64,000 nucleotides of DNA from G963663735 sp963663735 (GTDB lineage: Bacteria; Acidobacteriota; UBA6911; RPQK01; JAPXNP01): assembly GCA_963663735.2 (NCBI GenBank), contig CAXXHN010000002.1:806001-870000 (forward strand). Direction: 5' to 3'. Of the stretch, positions 15,997 to 24,344 are shown in pieces. Both the position numbers and the translations under genes were made by a program. How positions within the stretch are numbered: the first letter of the stretch is position 1; every line of letters begins with the position of its first letter. Under the pieces are notes generated by a model. The model had not been told where the DNA came from, ran no database searches, and was given only the letters and a program-made list of their open reading frames with translations.

Positions 15997-18750
15997 ATGC
16001 AAAACAAAATTATGAAAAACAAGTTCCCTCATTCCTTTAAGACAAGCCTATTTAAGGGAATGTTAGGAGTATTGGTTTTAGGCATTTCATTAAGTTCTGT
16101 TTCATTAGGAGAAACATGTAATGGAATTCCGGACAGTGAGTGTCAAGCGCTGTATGCTCTGTATAACACTACAGGTGGAAACCAGTGGTATCTTTCTGCC
16201 AACTGGCTTTCTTCGGAACCAGTCGAAGATTGGCACAATGTTACTGTTGAAAATGGTCACGTAGTTGAAATTGATCTTTATAATAACGGTCTGACTGGGA
16301 CAATCCCATCGGAATTGAGTGAGCTTAATTATCTTCGACTCTTAGAACTTACCACCAACAGTATTACTGGAGAAATTCCACCCGAACTGGGCAATTTAAC
16401 TAACCTTGAGGAATTATCTCTCGGGAGTAATGAGTTAACCGGAGAGATCCCTGTTGAACTGACAACTTTACCAGAACTGAGAGTTTTATCATTGGGAGGG
16501 AATGAATTATCCGGGAATATTCCTCCGGAATTAGGGAATCTTAGCACACTGAGAGTTTTATCACTGGGAGCTAATGAATTGTCCGGGAATATTCCTCCAG
16601 AATTAGGAAATCTTAGCTTACTTACTGAGCTGTCTCTTTTTGGAAATGAATTAACTGGAGAGATTCCTCCGGAACTTGGTAATCTGACAAATCTTACTCA
16701 GTGGTTGGCCCTGTCCAACAATAAATTAACTGGAGAGATTCCTCCGGAGCTTGGTAATCTGACAAATCTTATTCATTTATCCCTCTTCACCAACTGGTTA
16801 ACCGGAGAGATTCCTCCGGAGCTGGGAAATCTGACTAATATTGAGGAGATAAACCTGTTTTACAATTGTTTAACTGGTCCGATCCCTCCAGAATTAGGAA
16901 ATCTGACTAAACTCAGAAAATTGCACCTGAGCTCCAACAATCTGTCCGGTGATTTGCCTGCTTTTTTTGCTAATCCACCTGACTATATATCTCTGGAGTG
17001 GAACTGCCTCTATTCATCAGATCCTGATATCCTGGCTGCCGTAGAAAATAAGCATGCCGAGGGATTTATTTCCAGGCAGACACTCACACCTGAGAATATC
17101 TCAGCTGCAGTAGTAACAGATTCAGGAAATGCTGAGAACCGGATAGAAGTGTCCTGGGATCCTATTTCCTACACGGCTGATCCCGGAGGGTACCAGGTGT
17201 TCTACCGGAAAACAGGTGCCACTGAATTTCACTATGGAGGAATGACTCATAATAAAGAAGCCAACTGCTTCAGGGTCTGCAACCTCGATCCGGACGCTGA
17301 ATACGAATTCATGGTCAACGCGGTCACCTGGCAGCACAAATATAATAAAAGTGATCTATACAGCCTTGACAGCAGCAGAGTTACAGCTACTGCCGGAACC
17401 CTGGCCCGGGCGTTTATTCCGAACTGGAAACAGGCGCCTGGTTATTTTACCGGGGTTGTAGTTGCCAATTTCGGTGACACTGACTTTGGAGTTGACCTTA
17501 CCGCTTTTGACCCCAATGGAGCTATGGAGCCTCAGGGCCAGAACCACCAGGTGGTCCACGCCGGAAGGCAGATGAGCAAACTGGGATCGGAATTCTTTCA
17601 TGGAAATCCATACCATGAGGACTTTTCCTGGATTGAACTGGGCGCTGAGAATAGCAACAGGATGGGAAGCATCTTCCTCTTCGGAGTTAGTGATACCGAA
17701 ATGCTGGATGGAGCCGAAGCCCAATCTTCATACGCGAAGAAGCTCTATTTCACCAGGCCGCTGGATGAAGGATTCTTCGCGGGATGGGGACCGGAAATCC
17801 AGATGTGCCTTGTCAATCCAACTGATGAAGAGGTTACACTAACCTGCACATTAAAAGGCTCAAACGGAGAATCCGCTAAATCTCACACAATCCCTGCCCG
17901 GGGATTTATCAAGGGAGACGCGGAGGATCTGACCAACCCGGAGCACGGCATAGTTGACGGCTACCTGGAGATTGAAGTAACGGATGGTCCTGGAGTAGTA
18001 GGCTTCTCCAGAATCGAATTTCCTGGGGTGAGAACTGCCCTGGGAATGAATGCTGTTACATCAACTTCTACCAGAACGATGTACAGTGCCCAGCTGGCGC
18101 ACGGACTTAATATCGTAACCAACCTGAGGCTGGTAAATACCGGCGGAGTCAGCCGCAGCGTTACCTTAACCGCCATTAGTGATGACGGAACTCCGTTGGC
18201 TGAACCTGTTCTGGTCGACATTGACAACGAAGAGATATACAGCGCTGACATCGGTACCCTTTTCGGCCTTGAAGGTGAGGGAGTTATTTATACCACCGGC
18301 TCCCTGGTGGTTGAATCAGACGGCAGCGGCATCATCGGAGATATCATCTTCGCTGATGGAGATACGCTGGAATATGCCATGTCACTACCCTTGCAGGACA
18401 GACTTTTCCAGGAAGCGGTATTTAATCATATCTCCAACCTGCCCAGCGTATTCACTGGATTAGCTTTCTATAATCCCGGAAATGCAACCGCAAATGTATT
18501 GATTGAAGCATTCGGGATTGACAATGAGGGAAAGATTGCGGAAAAGACCCTGGTCCTGGGTCCGGGTGAAAGGATAGCCAGGACTCTGATGGATCAGGAC
18601 ATGTGGCCTGAATTCCCGACCCAGTCCGGGGGTTATATCAAAATCCAGAGCGACCAGCCCATTGCGGGGCAGCAGCTCTTCGGAGACACAGCACTCCGTT
18701 ACATGGCGGCCATTCCTCCCACCACCAGGGCTGAGGCTATGTTTGATTAG
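15997..18750 (+). CDS. Secreted leucine-rich repeat protein with FN3 domain, copy 2
   Basis: A 917-residue paralogue of the gene at 13168-15807. The signal peptide differs in sequence (core GMLGVLVLGISLSSVSLG). The LRR cap is recognisable (SECQALYALYNTTGGNQW). There are ten LRRs at about residues 88-328, two more than in copy 1, one of them 25 residues long. The fibronectin type III-like domain and C-terminal region follow, and from VVHAGRQMSKLG to the final EAMFD the two proteins look identical. AGGAG lies six bases before the ATG. The pair is in tandem with a 189-base gap. Divergent LRRs with a fixed C-terminus suggest that the LRRs carry specificity and the C-terminus a shared anchoring or structural role. 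Confidence 0.85.
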   Translation: MQNKIMKNKFPHSFKTSLFKGMLGVLVLGISLSSVSLGETCNGIPDSECQALYALYNTTGGNQWYLSANWLSSEPVEDWHNVTVENGHVVEIDLYNNGLTGTIPSELSELNYLRLLELTTNSITGEIPPELGNLTNLEELSLGSNELTGEIPVELTTLPELRVLSLGGNELSGNIPPELGNLSTLRVLSLGANELSGNIPPELGNLSLLTELSLFGNELTGEIPPELGNLTNLTQWLALSNNKLTGEIPPELGNLTNLIHLSLFTNWLTGEIPPELGNLTNIEEINLFYNCLTGPIPPELGNLTKLRKLHLSSNNLSGDLPAFFANPPDYISLEWNCLYSSDPDILAAVENKHAEGFISRQTLTPENISAAVVTDSGNAENRIEVSWDPISYTADPGGYQVFYRKTGATEFHYGGMTHNKEANCFRVCNLDPDAEYEFMVNAVTWQHKYNKSDLYSLDSSRVTATAGTLARAFIPNWKQAPGYFTGVVVANFGDTDFGVDLTAFDPNGAMEPQGQNHQVVHAGRQMSKLGSEFFHGNPYHEDFSWIELGAENSNRMGSIFLFGVSDTEMLDGAEAQSSYAKKLYFTRPLDEGFFAGWGPEIQMCLVNPTDEEVTLTCTLKGSNGESAKSHTIPARGFIKGDAEDLTNPEHGIVDGYLEIEVTDGPGVVGFSRIEFPGVRTALGMNAVTSTSTRTMYSAQLAHGLNIVTNLRLVNTGGVSRSVTLTAISDDGTPLAEPVLVDIDNEEIYSADIGTLFGLEGEGVIYTTGSLVVESDGSGIIGDIIFADGDTLEYAMSLPLQDRLFQEAVFNHISNLPSVFTGLAFYNPGNATANVLIEAFGIDNEGKIAEKTLVLGPGERIARTLMDQDMWPEFPTQSGGYIKIQSDQPIAGQQLFGDTALRYMAAIPPTTRAEAMFD
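16258..16980 (+). repeat. Ten tandem units encoding LRRs, copy 2
   Basis: Units of 72 bases, one of 75, encode the ten LRRs. Two consecutive units (16495-16620) share nearly the same sequence, encoding LRVLSLGxNELSGNIPPELG twice. This points to a recent internal duplication and accounts for part of the length difference from copy 1. Confidence 0.8.
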
Positions 18751-18784
18751 GAATATAGAATCCTGGGTTTTATCTTGAACAGCC
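17533..18784 (+). repeat. Long direct repeat, copy 2 (C-terminal half of LRR gene 2 plus flank)
   Basis: Partner of the segment at 14590-15841, offset 2943 bases. The tract 17533-18470 looks identical to its partner. Differences outside it are mostly third-position changes. Confidence 0.85.
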
Positions 18785-18807
18785 AGGGGTCATTACGGCC
18801 CCTGGCT
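18781..18807 (+). terminator. Hairpin after LRR gene 2, possible terminator
   Basis: AGCCAGGGG at 18781-18789 pairs perfectly with CCCCTGGCT at 18799-18807 across a nine-base loop, 30 bases past the stop. No T-run follows (GGAATAATAAGG), so efficiency as an intrinsic terminator is doubtful. The matching place after LRR gene 1 has only a degenerate version. Confidence 0.45.
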
Positions 18808-19220
18808 GGAATAATAAGGTCAACCTCAAATTTCCCCTGTCAACAAGATTTCTCTCCGAGTTTTCGCAGGCTCACTCAGCACCGGAGGTGCGGCAGGTAT
18901 TAACCCAGGCCGACGGAGAAGCCTGAAGGGCTGAGCCGGAGTCCTGGGTAGGAACGTGTTACTAAGGTGGGGGAGCTTTGGAAGGGCGGCACACTTTGCA
19001 GCACTCAGGGGAAATCTCAAATGCCAGGGGCGGTAACCAGAAAGCTCTCTAATGCCTACCACATTTTCCTGGACAGGGATGAAGCGGTTCTTTGCCGGAA
19101 GACTGATATCCGTTTTTACTCACGCGATAGTGGTTATGGCGAAAGTCTACTATAATCAGAAATCTGTGTAGAAAAAAGTAACCGGCCGGAAACAGGGCCT
19201 GTCACAGGAGGTGAATTATC
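18808..19220. other. Structured intergenic stretch before yjbQ
   Basis: No convincing gene lies here. The stretch is rich in inverted repeats: GCACC/GGTGC at 18879-18891, ACCCAGG/CCTGGGT at 18903-18949, and an outer pair TTTCCCCTG (18831-18839) with CAGGGGAAA (19006-19014). Together these would fold 18831-19014 into a branched structure. It matches none of the RNase P, SRP, tmRNA or 6S signatures that I know. It may be a dispersed repeat element or an undescribed RNA. The yjbQ ribosome site AGGAGGTGA lies at the right end. Confidence 0.4.
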
Positions 19221-19640
19221 ATGAAATCATTCAGGGAGACACTGACCCTCGAGATCCCGTCTCGACGGGAGTACATAAACATTACTCCGCAGGTGGAAAC
19301 ACTGTTAAGGAAAAGCGGAATTACCGAGGGATTATGCCTGGTGAATGCCATGCATATCACCGCATCTGTTTACATAAATGATGATGAACCGGGACTGTTG
19401 GATGACTATGAGGACTGGCTTGAGGGACTGGCTCCCCATGAGCCTCTTTCCAGGTACCGCCACAACCTGACTGGAGAAGATAACGGAGACGCGCATCTGA
19501 AGCGGCAGGTAATGGGGCGTGAAGTGGTGGTCGCGGTTACCGAAGGAAAACTTGATTTCGGTCCCTGGGAAGAGATTTTTTATGCCGAGTTTGACGGCAG
19601 GCGCCCAAAAAGGGTTCTTGTGAAGATAATCGGCGAATGA
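19221..19640 (+). CDS. YjbQ (UPF0047) family protein
   Basis: A 139-residue protein of the YjbQ/UPF0047 family. Hallmarks are the HITASVYIN segment with the conserved histidine, a YRHN pair near residue 76, the AHLKRQVMG segment, and the closing LDFGPWEEIFYAEFDGRRPKRV. Members are small trimeric enzymes. E. coli YjbQ has thiamin-phosphate-synthase side activity, but the physiological role in most bacteria is unknown. A perfect AGGAGGTGA ribosome site precedes the ATG. A second, divergent member is encoded at 37124-37558. The yigZ-like gene starts 28 bases downstream, suggesting co-transcription. Confidence 0.9.
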   Translation: MKSFRETLTLEIPSRREYINITPQVETLLRKSGITEGLCLVNAMHITASVYINDDEPGLLDDYEDWLEGLAPHEPLSRYRHNLTGEDNGDAHLKRQVMGREVVVAVTEGKLDFGPWEEIFYAEFDGRRPKRVLVKIIGE

Positions 19641-19668
19641 ACAGTTATTTGAGGGCAGCGGAAATTTT

Positions 19669-20289
19669 ATGTGCAAGAAGGACCAGAAAGCAGGGATAAT
19701 CACTCTCGCCGCACCTGTTTACCATGAGAAAGAAATAAAAAAAAGCAGGTTTATAGCAGTTGCCATGCGGGTCGAGACTTCCGGAGAGGCAATGGAGCAG
19801 ATCAGGAAGGCATCATTACCCGAAGCAAATCATAACTGCTGGGCCTATAAGATCGGCGGAGAATACCGCTTTTCTGATGATGGAGAACCCGGAGGATCTG
19901 CCGGCAGACCGATACTGGCAGCTATAGAAGGCCAGGAACTGGACCGGGTAACTGTTGTTGTTTCCAGGTATTTCGGTGGAATCAAATTGGGTGTGGGCGG
20001 GCTGGTCAGGGCTTACGGCGGCACTGCAGCCGAATGCCTGCGACAGGCAAAAAAACTGGAAGTAAAACCCTTGTACCAGTTAAGGGTGGAGATTCCCTTC
20101 CCTGACGTCAGCACTGTTTACAACTTCCTGCCTGAATTTAATGTTCGCAAAACCGGGGAATCCTATGTTGAGACAGGAGTTATCCTGGAGCTGGAGCTGG
20201 AACAGCAAAACTGGGAATTGTTCCGGAAAAACCTGACTGATGTTACCAAGGGCAAGATGCGGGTAATTGATATCCGGGACGCGGAATGA
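19669..20289 (+). CDS. YigZ/IMPACT family protein
   Basis: A 206-residue YigZ-type protein. The UPF0029/IMPACT N-terminal domain carries the diagnostic FSDDGEPGGSAGRPILAA and VVVSRYFGGIKLGVGGLVRAYG segments at about 65-125. A DUF1949-like C-terminal domain follows (LRVEIPFPDVSTVYNFLP). The bacterial role is not well defined; the eukaryotic relative IMPACT modulates Gcn2. The mature start lacks a strong ribosome site, but ATG at 19669 fits the family start. It lies 28 bases after yjbQ and is the last gene of that small operon. Confidence 0.9.
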   Translation: MCKKDQKAGIITLAAPVYHEKEIKKSRFIAVAMRVETSGEAMEQIRKASLPEANHNCWAYKIGGEYRFSDDGEPGGSAGRPILAAIEGQELDRVTVVVSRYFGGIKLGVGGLVRAYGGTAAECLRQAKKLEVKPLYQLRVEIPFPDVSTVYNFLPEFNVRKTGESYVETGVILELELEQQNWELFRKNLTDVTKGKMRVIDIRDAE

Positions 20290-20588
20290 TTATCGGATGG
20301 TTGAGGTGTGTTTAGGATTTAGAAATTTGAAATTTGGTGCTCATTCATCGGGTTGACGTCTTTTATATTGCTATTAACGCAATGGCGCAATGAATAATTA
20401 TTGGTTTTATCTCTGTCGCTGGGTCCTGACGGACCGGAAGCAAAGCTTTTTCCGGTTACGACCTGCAACCTGTTACCTGCAACTTGCGACTATTAATGAG
20501 ATTGCAGTTATTTGCGGCGCATCAATCAGGAATCGACCAGAATTATCAATCGCAATTCAACAATCATCAATCCAGTCGGCCGGACGGC
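20290..20588. other. Convergent intergenic region
   Basis: This 299-base gap lies between the converging yigZ-like and response-regulator/kinase genes. It holds one short inverted repeat, ACCGGAA (20433-20439) with TTCCGGT (20450-20456), preceded by neither strand's T-run. There are also AT-poor near-repeats (ACCTGCAACCTGTTACCTGC). No gene is supported. Confidence 0.4.
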
Positions 20589-21662
20589 TTACTTTTTTGG
20601 CAGGATGAAGCTGAATTCAGCCCATTGTCCCACTTCAGATTCAGCCCAGATGCGGCCCTGGTGTTTTTCAATGATATTTTTGCAGATAAAAAGCCCCAGC
20701 CCGTTGCCCTTAACCCCTTCGGTGCCTTTTTGTTTGAGGCGGGAGTGCTTCTGAAACAGTTTTTCCTTGATCTGTTCCTGGGTCATTCCGACGCCCTCGT
20801 TTCGGAAAGAAATTAGTACTTCCTTTTCTTTTTCTTCCAGCCGAATCTTCAATTCGGTGTTTTCCCTGCCATATTTAATGGCATTGGTTAGTAGGTTGAG
20901 TACTACAATCTTGAGCAGGTTGGGATCGGCATGAACAACCGGTTCTCCGCTGAATTCAGTCTCAATGCGGATTTTCTTCAGATTGTTAGTATATTCAGGA
21001 TTTTCCAGCACCGGGTTAAGAACTTCTTCAACCAGGTTTACTTTTTCCTTGTAGGAAGCCATATTCTCCAGGTCCATTTTTGAAAATTCAATATGGCTTC
21101 TGATGATATCCTCCAAGTATTCACAGTTTCTGAGAATTGATTCCAGCGCTTTCTGCTGTTTTGGCTCCAGGTGTCCGAAGTATCCTCTATGCAGAGTTTC
21201 GGCACTGCTGTGCACAACCGCTATGGGACTCTGCAGATCGTGGGACACCACTGCCATCAAGTCCATTGTATTCTGGCCCGAGCGTTCCGCTCTTTCATTA
21301 ACAGCATTATCCAGAACATCACATAGTTCTTTCGGGGTGAAAGGTTTTGGAATGTAGTCAAACGCGCCTTTTTTGAGGGCTTCCCTGGCGCTGTCCACTG
21401 TCGCGAATCCCGTAAAAACAATGACAATGATTTCAGGTCTTTCCTTAATCAGGCGGTTTAGAACCTCCATCCCGCTAATTCCAGGCATCATCAAATCGGT
21501 TAAAACCAGATCATAGGGATTCTGGGCTATCAGCTCCAGGCCTTCTTCACCGGAATAGGCGTTTGTTATTTCAAATCGGGTGCCGCGGAGTATCCGGTTA
21601 CAGCTTTTGTGGACTATATTTTCATCATCAATGATAAGTAATCTTACTTTTTTTTCGCTCAT
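20589..21662 (-). CDS. Response regulator-histidine kinase hybrid
   Basis: A 357-residue cytoplasmic protein. Residues 1-125 are a receiver domain (LLIIDDEN, phospho-acceptor in LTDLMMPG, conserved threonine in VFTG, lysine in PKP). A HisKA domain follows with the phospho-histidine in VVSHDLQSPI near residue 140. The HATPase domain has NLLTNAIKYG, FRNEGVGM and GNGLGLFICK. An N-terminal receiver driving a soluble kinase allows signals to be relayed from another kinase. It has no membrane segment or output DNA-binding domain. It lies 98 bases after the membrane kinase gene in the same direction, downstream of the hydrogenase operon. Confidence 0.92.
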   Translation of the reverse strand: MSEKKVRLLIIDDENIVHKSCNRILRGTRFEITNAYSGEEGLELIAQNPYDLVLTDLMMPGISGMEVLNRLIKERPEIIVIVFTGFATVDSAREALKKGAFDYIPKPFTPKELCDVLDNAVNERAERSGQNTMDLMAVVSHDLQSPIAVVHSSAETLHRGYFGHLEPKQQKALESILRNCEYLEDIIRSHIEFSKMDLENMASYKEKVNLVEEVLNPVLENPEYTNNLKKIRIETEFSGEPVVHADPNLLKIVVLNLLTNAIKYGRENTELKIRLEEKEKEVLISFRNEGVGMTQEQIKEKLFQKHSRLKQKGTEGVKGNGLGLFICKNIIEKHQGRIWAESEVGQWAEFSFILPKK

Positions 21663-21760
21663 GGTTTTTAAATTTAATATTTATAAGCACACAGAGAACA
21701 GCTTGTCCAGTTCCCCGATTTTGGACTCCTTTTAAAGTGCAATTATAACTGAAATCATGT

Positions 21761-23695
21761 TTAGCTGGGTTTCGGGTAATTAATTTCGTCATCGATAGGC
21801 AGTTCAATCGTAACCTTGGTTCCGACTCCAGGTTCACTGCTGATATCAATAGTTCCGTTGTGCCGTTTTATAATGCCATAGGTCACAGCCATGCCCAGTC
21901 CCGTTCCTTTCCCTGGCTCCTTGGTGGTAAAGAATGGATCAAATATCTTGGGCAGATTCTCGGGAGGAATCCCTATTCCAGTGTCAGCAAAATCAATTGT
22001 AATGAGGTGGGTTTTAGGAGAAAACCTGCTTGAAACCATGAGTTTTCCACCATTGGGCATGGCATCGGCAGCATTGACTGCCAGGTTGCTGAAAACAGAT
22101 CTCATCAGGTTCAAGTCGAGCATGATTTCAGGAATGTTTTCATCCAGATTCAGGATTATCTCGATATTAAAAAAGTTATAATGTCGTTCCAACAGCGATA
22201 TCGCCTGTTTCAGTGCGTCGTTAATATTGGCTTTTTCCTTTTCAAGCCTGGTTTCCCTTGCGAAATCAAGAACACCTTTCACTATTTTCCTGCACCTCAT
22301 GGTTTCATCCACAATTGTCTGCAGGTCTTCCTCAAACTCAGTCCCCCGGAAGTCTTCCAACAGCATCGAACTGTAGGTCAGAATGCCGGTGAGTGGATTG
22401 TTGATTTCGTGGGCGATCCCGGAAGCCATCCTTCCCAGGGAAGCCAGTTTTTCAGACTGCCCCAACTGCTGCTCTGTCTGGTCCCGGAGTTTTTCGTCTC
22501 TTTCCCTGATGGCGGCGATCATCTTGTTATAGGCCCTGGCAAGATCTCCGACTTCATCCCTTGAATCGATATCAACTTTTATGTAGCTGCCCCTTGCCAG
22601 CTGTTTGGAGGATTCAATCAGTGTTTTGTAGGGTGTCAGGATTGTTTTTATGAAATAAAGCGAAAGGAGGAGCGCGAGTGCTGAACCGGCCAGGATCATG
22701 AGGATGTAAAAAAGAAGGGTCTGGCGATTGATATCCTGGAAAAGCTTTTCCTGGATACCAACATAGATCATGCCTATGACATTATTGTCCAGGTCTCGAA
22801 GAGGCTGGTAAGCCGATATATACCATTGATTTACAACAAAGGCCCGTCCCAGCCAGGTTTCGCCTTTTTGGATTACGGTATCGTACACTTTCTCCGACAC
22901 AAGTGTGCCAAGTGCCCTGTCATTATTTTCATTCCGGACATTTGTTGATACCCTGACATCATCAAGAAAAATAGTAACGTTGCCGGCATTTGAGGTGTCG
23001 TAGTCTTCATTTTCATATACCAGGCGCTGCATGCGGTCAACAAATCCAAAATTGTTATTTATCAGGTTCGCTCCGTAAATAACGCCAATGACCTTTCCCC
23101 GGTGGATAACAGGAGATGTGGCTACCTGCATCAGTCCGCGGTCTTCAATTAAGCGATCTCCCTTGCGGGAACGGGGTGTTTTAACGATCCGTACGATAGC
23201 CTGCTGCCCCAGATCCGTCCCTTCTTTCTGCAGGTAGGTCTGCAAAAAGACTCCGTTGCCTGAAAAGGAATGTTTTTCCTGCAGGGTTTTTTTAACATAT
23301 ATTTCCCCAATCACTGAGTCCCCATACAGATCCGGATTTCTGCCCCTGACCATGATTCGTCCATTGGCATTGGTTACATTCAGGATATCAATGGAAAGCT
23401 CATTCCTGCGGGTGCTTATCAGGTCCTGGAGTTTTGTCCTGTCATCTGAGAGGAAAGCCTCTATGAATTCCTCTGAAACCGATATTCGGTTTATTTCCAG
23501 GTTGAGGATGTCGACATCGTCAGCATAGATCAATTCAGAACTATTAAGATGGCTCATTACCGTGCTTTGAGCCTGAACAACCAGTTTATCCAGGATCAGA
23601 TTGAATCCTATGATAATTGAAATGGCTCCAGTTAATAAGACAACGAGTATGAAGCTCAGTGTCAACTTTACTCGTAAATTGATCTTCATGTGCAT
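21761..23695 (-). CDS. Membrane sensor histidine kinase with extracytoplasmic Cache-like domain
   Basis: A 644-residue kinase. Membrane helix one is at about 10-32. A periplasmic sensor region of about 300 residues resembles single-Cache-type domains (VATSPVIHRGKVIGVIYGA and YQPLRDLDNNVIGMIYVG). Helix two is near 335-357, then a HAMP domain (YKTLIESSKQLARG). The HisKA domain has the phospho-histidine in ASGIAHEINNPLTG near 430, and the HATPase domain has NLAVNAADAMP, DTGIGIP and GTGLGMAVTYGI. The ligand is unknown. Cache domains typically bind small carboxylates or amino acids. A second in-frame ATG lies at 23689. Its neighbours are a free response regulator and a receiver-kinase, so the three likely form one relay. 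Confidence 0.92.
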   Translation of the reverse strand: MHMKINLRVKLTLSFILVVLLTGAISIIIGFNLILDKLVVQAQSTVMSHLNSSELIYADDVDILNLEINRISVSEEFIEAFLSDDRTKLQDLISTRRNELSIDILNVTNANGRIMVRGRNPDLYGDSVIGEIYVKKTLQEKHSFSGNGVFLQTYLQKEGTDLGQQAIVRIVKTPRSRKGDRLIEDRGLMQVATSPVIHRGKVIGVIYGANLINNNFGFVDRMQRLVYENEDYDTSNAGNVTIFLDDVRVSTNVRNENNDRALGTLVSEKVYDTVIQKGETWLGRAFVVNQWYISAYQPLRDLDNNVIGMIYVGIQEKLFQDINRQTLLFYILMILAGSALALLLSLYFIKTILTPYKTLIESSKQLARGSYIKVDIDSRDEVGDLARAYNKMIAAIRERDEKLRDQTEQQLGQSEKLASLGRMASGIAHEINNPLTGILTYSSMLLEDFRGTEFEEDLQTIVDETMRCRKIVKGVLDFARETRLEKEKANINDALKQAISLLERHYNFFNIEIILNLDENIPEIMLDLNLMRSVFSNLAVNAADAMPNGGKLMVSSRFSPKTHLITIDFADTGIGIPPENLPKIFDPFFTTKEPGKGTGLGMAVTYGIIKRHNGTIDISSEPGVGTKVTIELPIDDEINYPKPS

Positions 23696-23729
23696 CCCAT
23701 TTGGTACATTACTGGAAACGGGTTAAAAG

Positions 23730-23794
23730 CTGTCAGGTGAAGATTATATATGCGAGAGAACTCTGGCCTCAACCCATGATTATCCACCTGACAG
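23730..23794. repeat. Perfect 10-bp inverted repeat between regulator and kinase genes
   Basis: CTGTCAGGTG at 23730-23739 and CACCTGACAG at 23785-23794 are exact complements 45 bases apart. They lie upstream of the kinase start and could be a looped operator or an RNA stem. Confidence 0.5.
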
Positions 23795-23838
23795 GAAAAT
23801 GGGAGAGATAAGTCAAAAACAGTACCTGGTGCCGCTTA

Positions 23839-23877
23839 TCAGGCCCGCGATACCGTCTCCCGGGTTCACGGGCCTGA
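23839..23877. repeat. 9-bp inverted repeat next to the response regulator stop
   Basis: TCAGGCCCG at 23839-23847 pairs with CGGGCCTGA at 23869-23877 across 21 bases, just past the regulator stop on the minus strand. It could act as a transcript-end or processing hairpin. No T-run follows. Confidence 0.5.
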
Positions 23878-23900
23878 CAGAATGTGTTGAAAAGACGATG

Positions 23901-24311
23901 TTACTTGTTATCCAGTACGGATTTCACTTTTGCGAGGAGATCGTCGATTTTAAATGGTTTAGTGATGAATCCACTGATTTCGGGAAGGAAACTCTGAGCT
24001 TCGTTCAGCGAGAAACGGGAGTTTGTAACCTGGTTAATTGCCGTAAGCAGAATGATCGGCACGTCTGAAACTTCAGAATACCTCGATTCTGTTCGTTTAT
24101 TTCTAATCAGGTTCACCACTTCAAATCCGGCAGTGTCACTTTCCATCATGATGTCCAGGACAACCAGGTCAGGGCGAAAAGCCAGGAGGCTCTTCAGTCC
24201 ATCCCTTCCGCTATGGGCCTTTTCAATTTCAAAGCCATGAAACGAGAGCGCCTGGGCTATGGTTTCAACCAGATCCACATCATCATCAACTAATAATATT
24301 TTCTTGGACAT
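23901..24311 (-). CDS. Single-domain response regulator
   Basis: A 136-residue CheY-like receiver with no output domain. It has the acidic pocket VDDD near residues 8-11, the phospho-acceptor aspartate in LDIMM, the threonine in ILLTA and the lysine in TKPF. The ATG at 24311 is used; a TTG two codons earlier is less likely. Only 33 bases separate it from the hydrogenase small-subunit gene upstream, so it may be transcribed with the hydrogenase operon. Lacking DNA-binding or enzymatic output, it probably acts by protein contact or as a relay step with the neighbouring kinases. Confidence 0.9.
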   Translation of the reverse strand: MSKKILLVDDDVDLVETIAQALSFHGFEIEKAHSGRDGLKSLLAFRPDLVVLDIMMESDTAGFEVVNLIRNKRTESRYSEVSDVPIILLTAINQVTNSRFSLNEAQSFLPEISGFITKPFKIDDLLAKVKSVLDNK

Positions 24312-24344
24312 AACCAAACTTTCTTTTTCGTTCGAGCCGGAGAA

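Noticed and set aside
13462..16980. Regular short repeats that could suggest a CRISPR array
   Set aside because: The period is 72 bases without unique spacers and it lies in frame with LRR units inside two long genes.
18826..19062. 78-codon minus-strand frame before yjbQ
   Set aside because: It runs through the inverted repeats, is proline- and arginine-rich and lacks a ribosome site; it looks like structure-driven open frame and not a gene.
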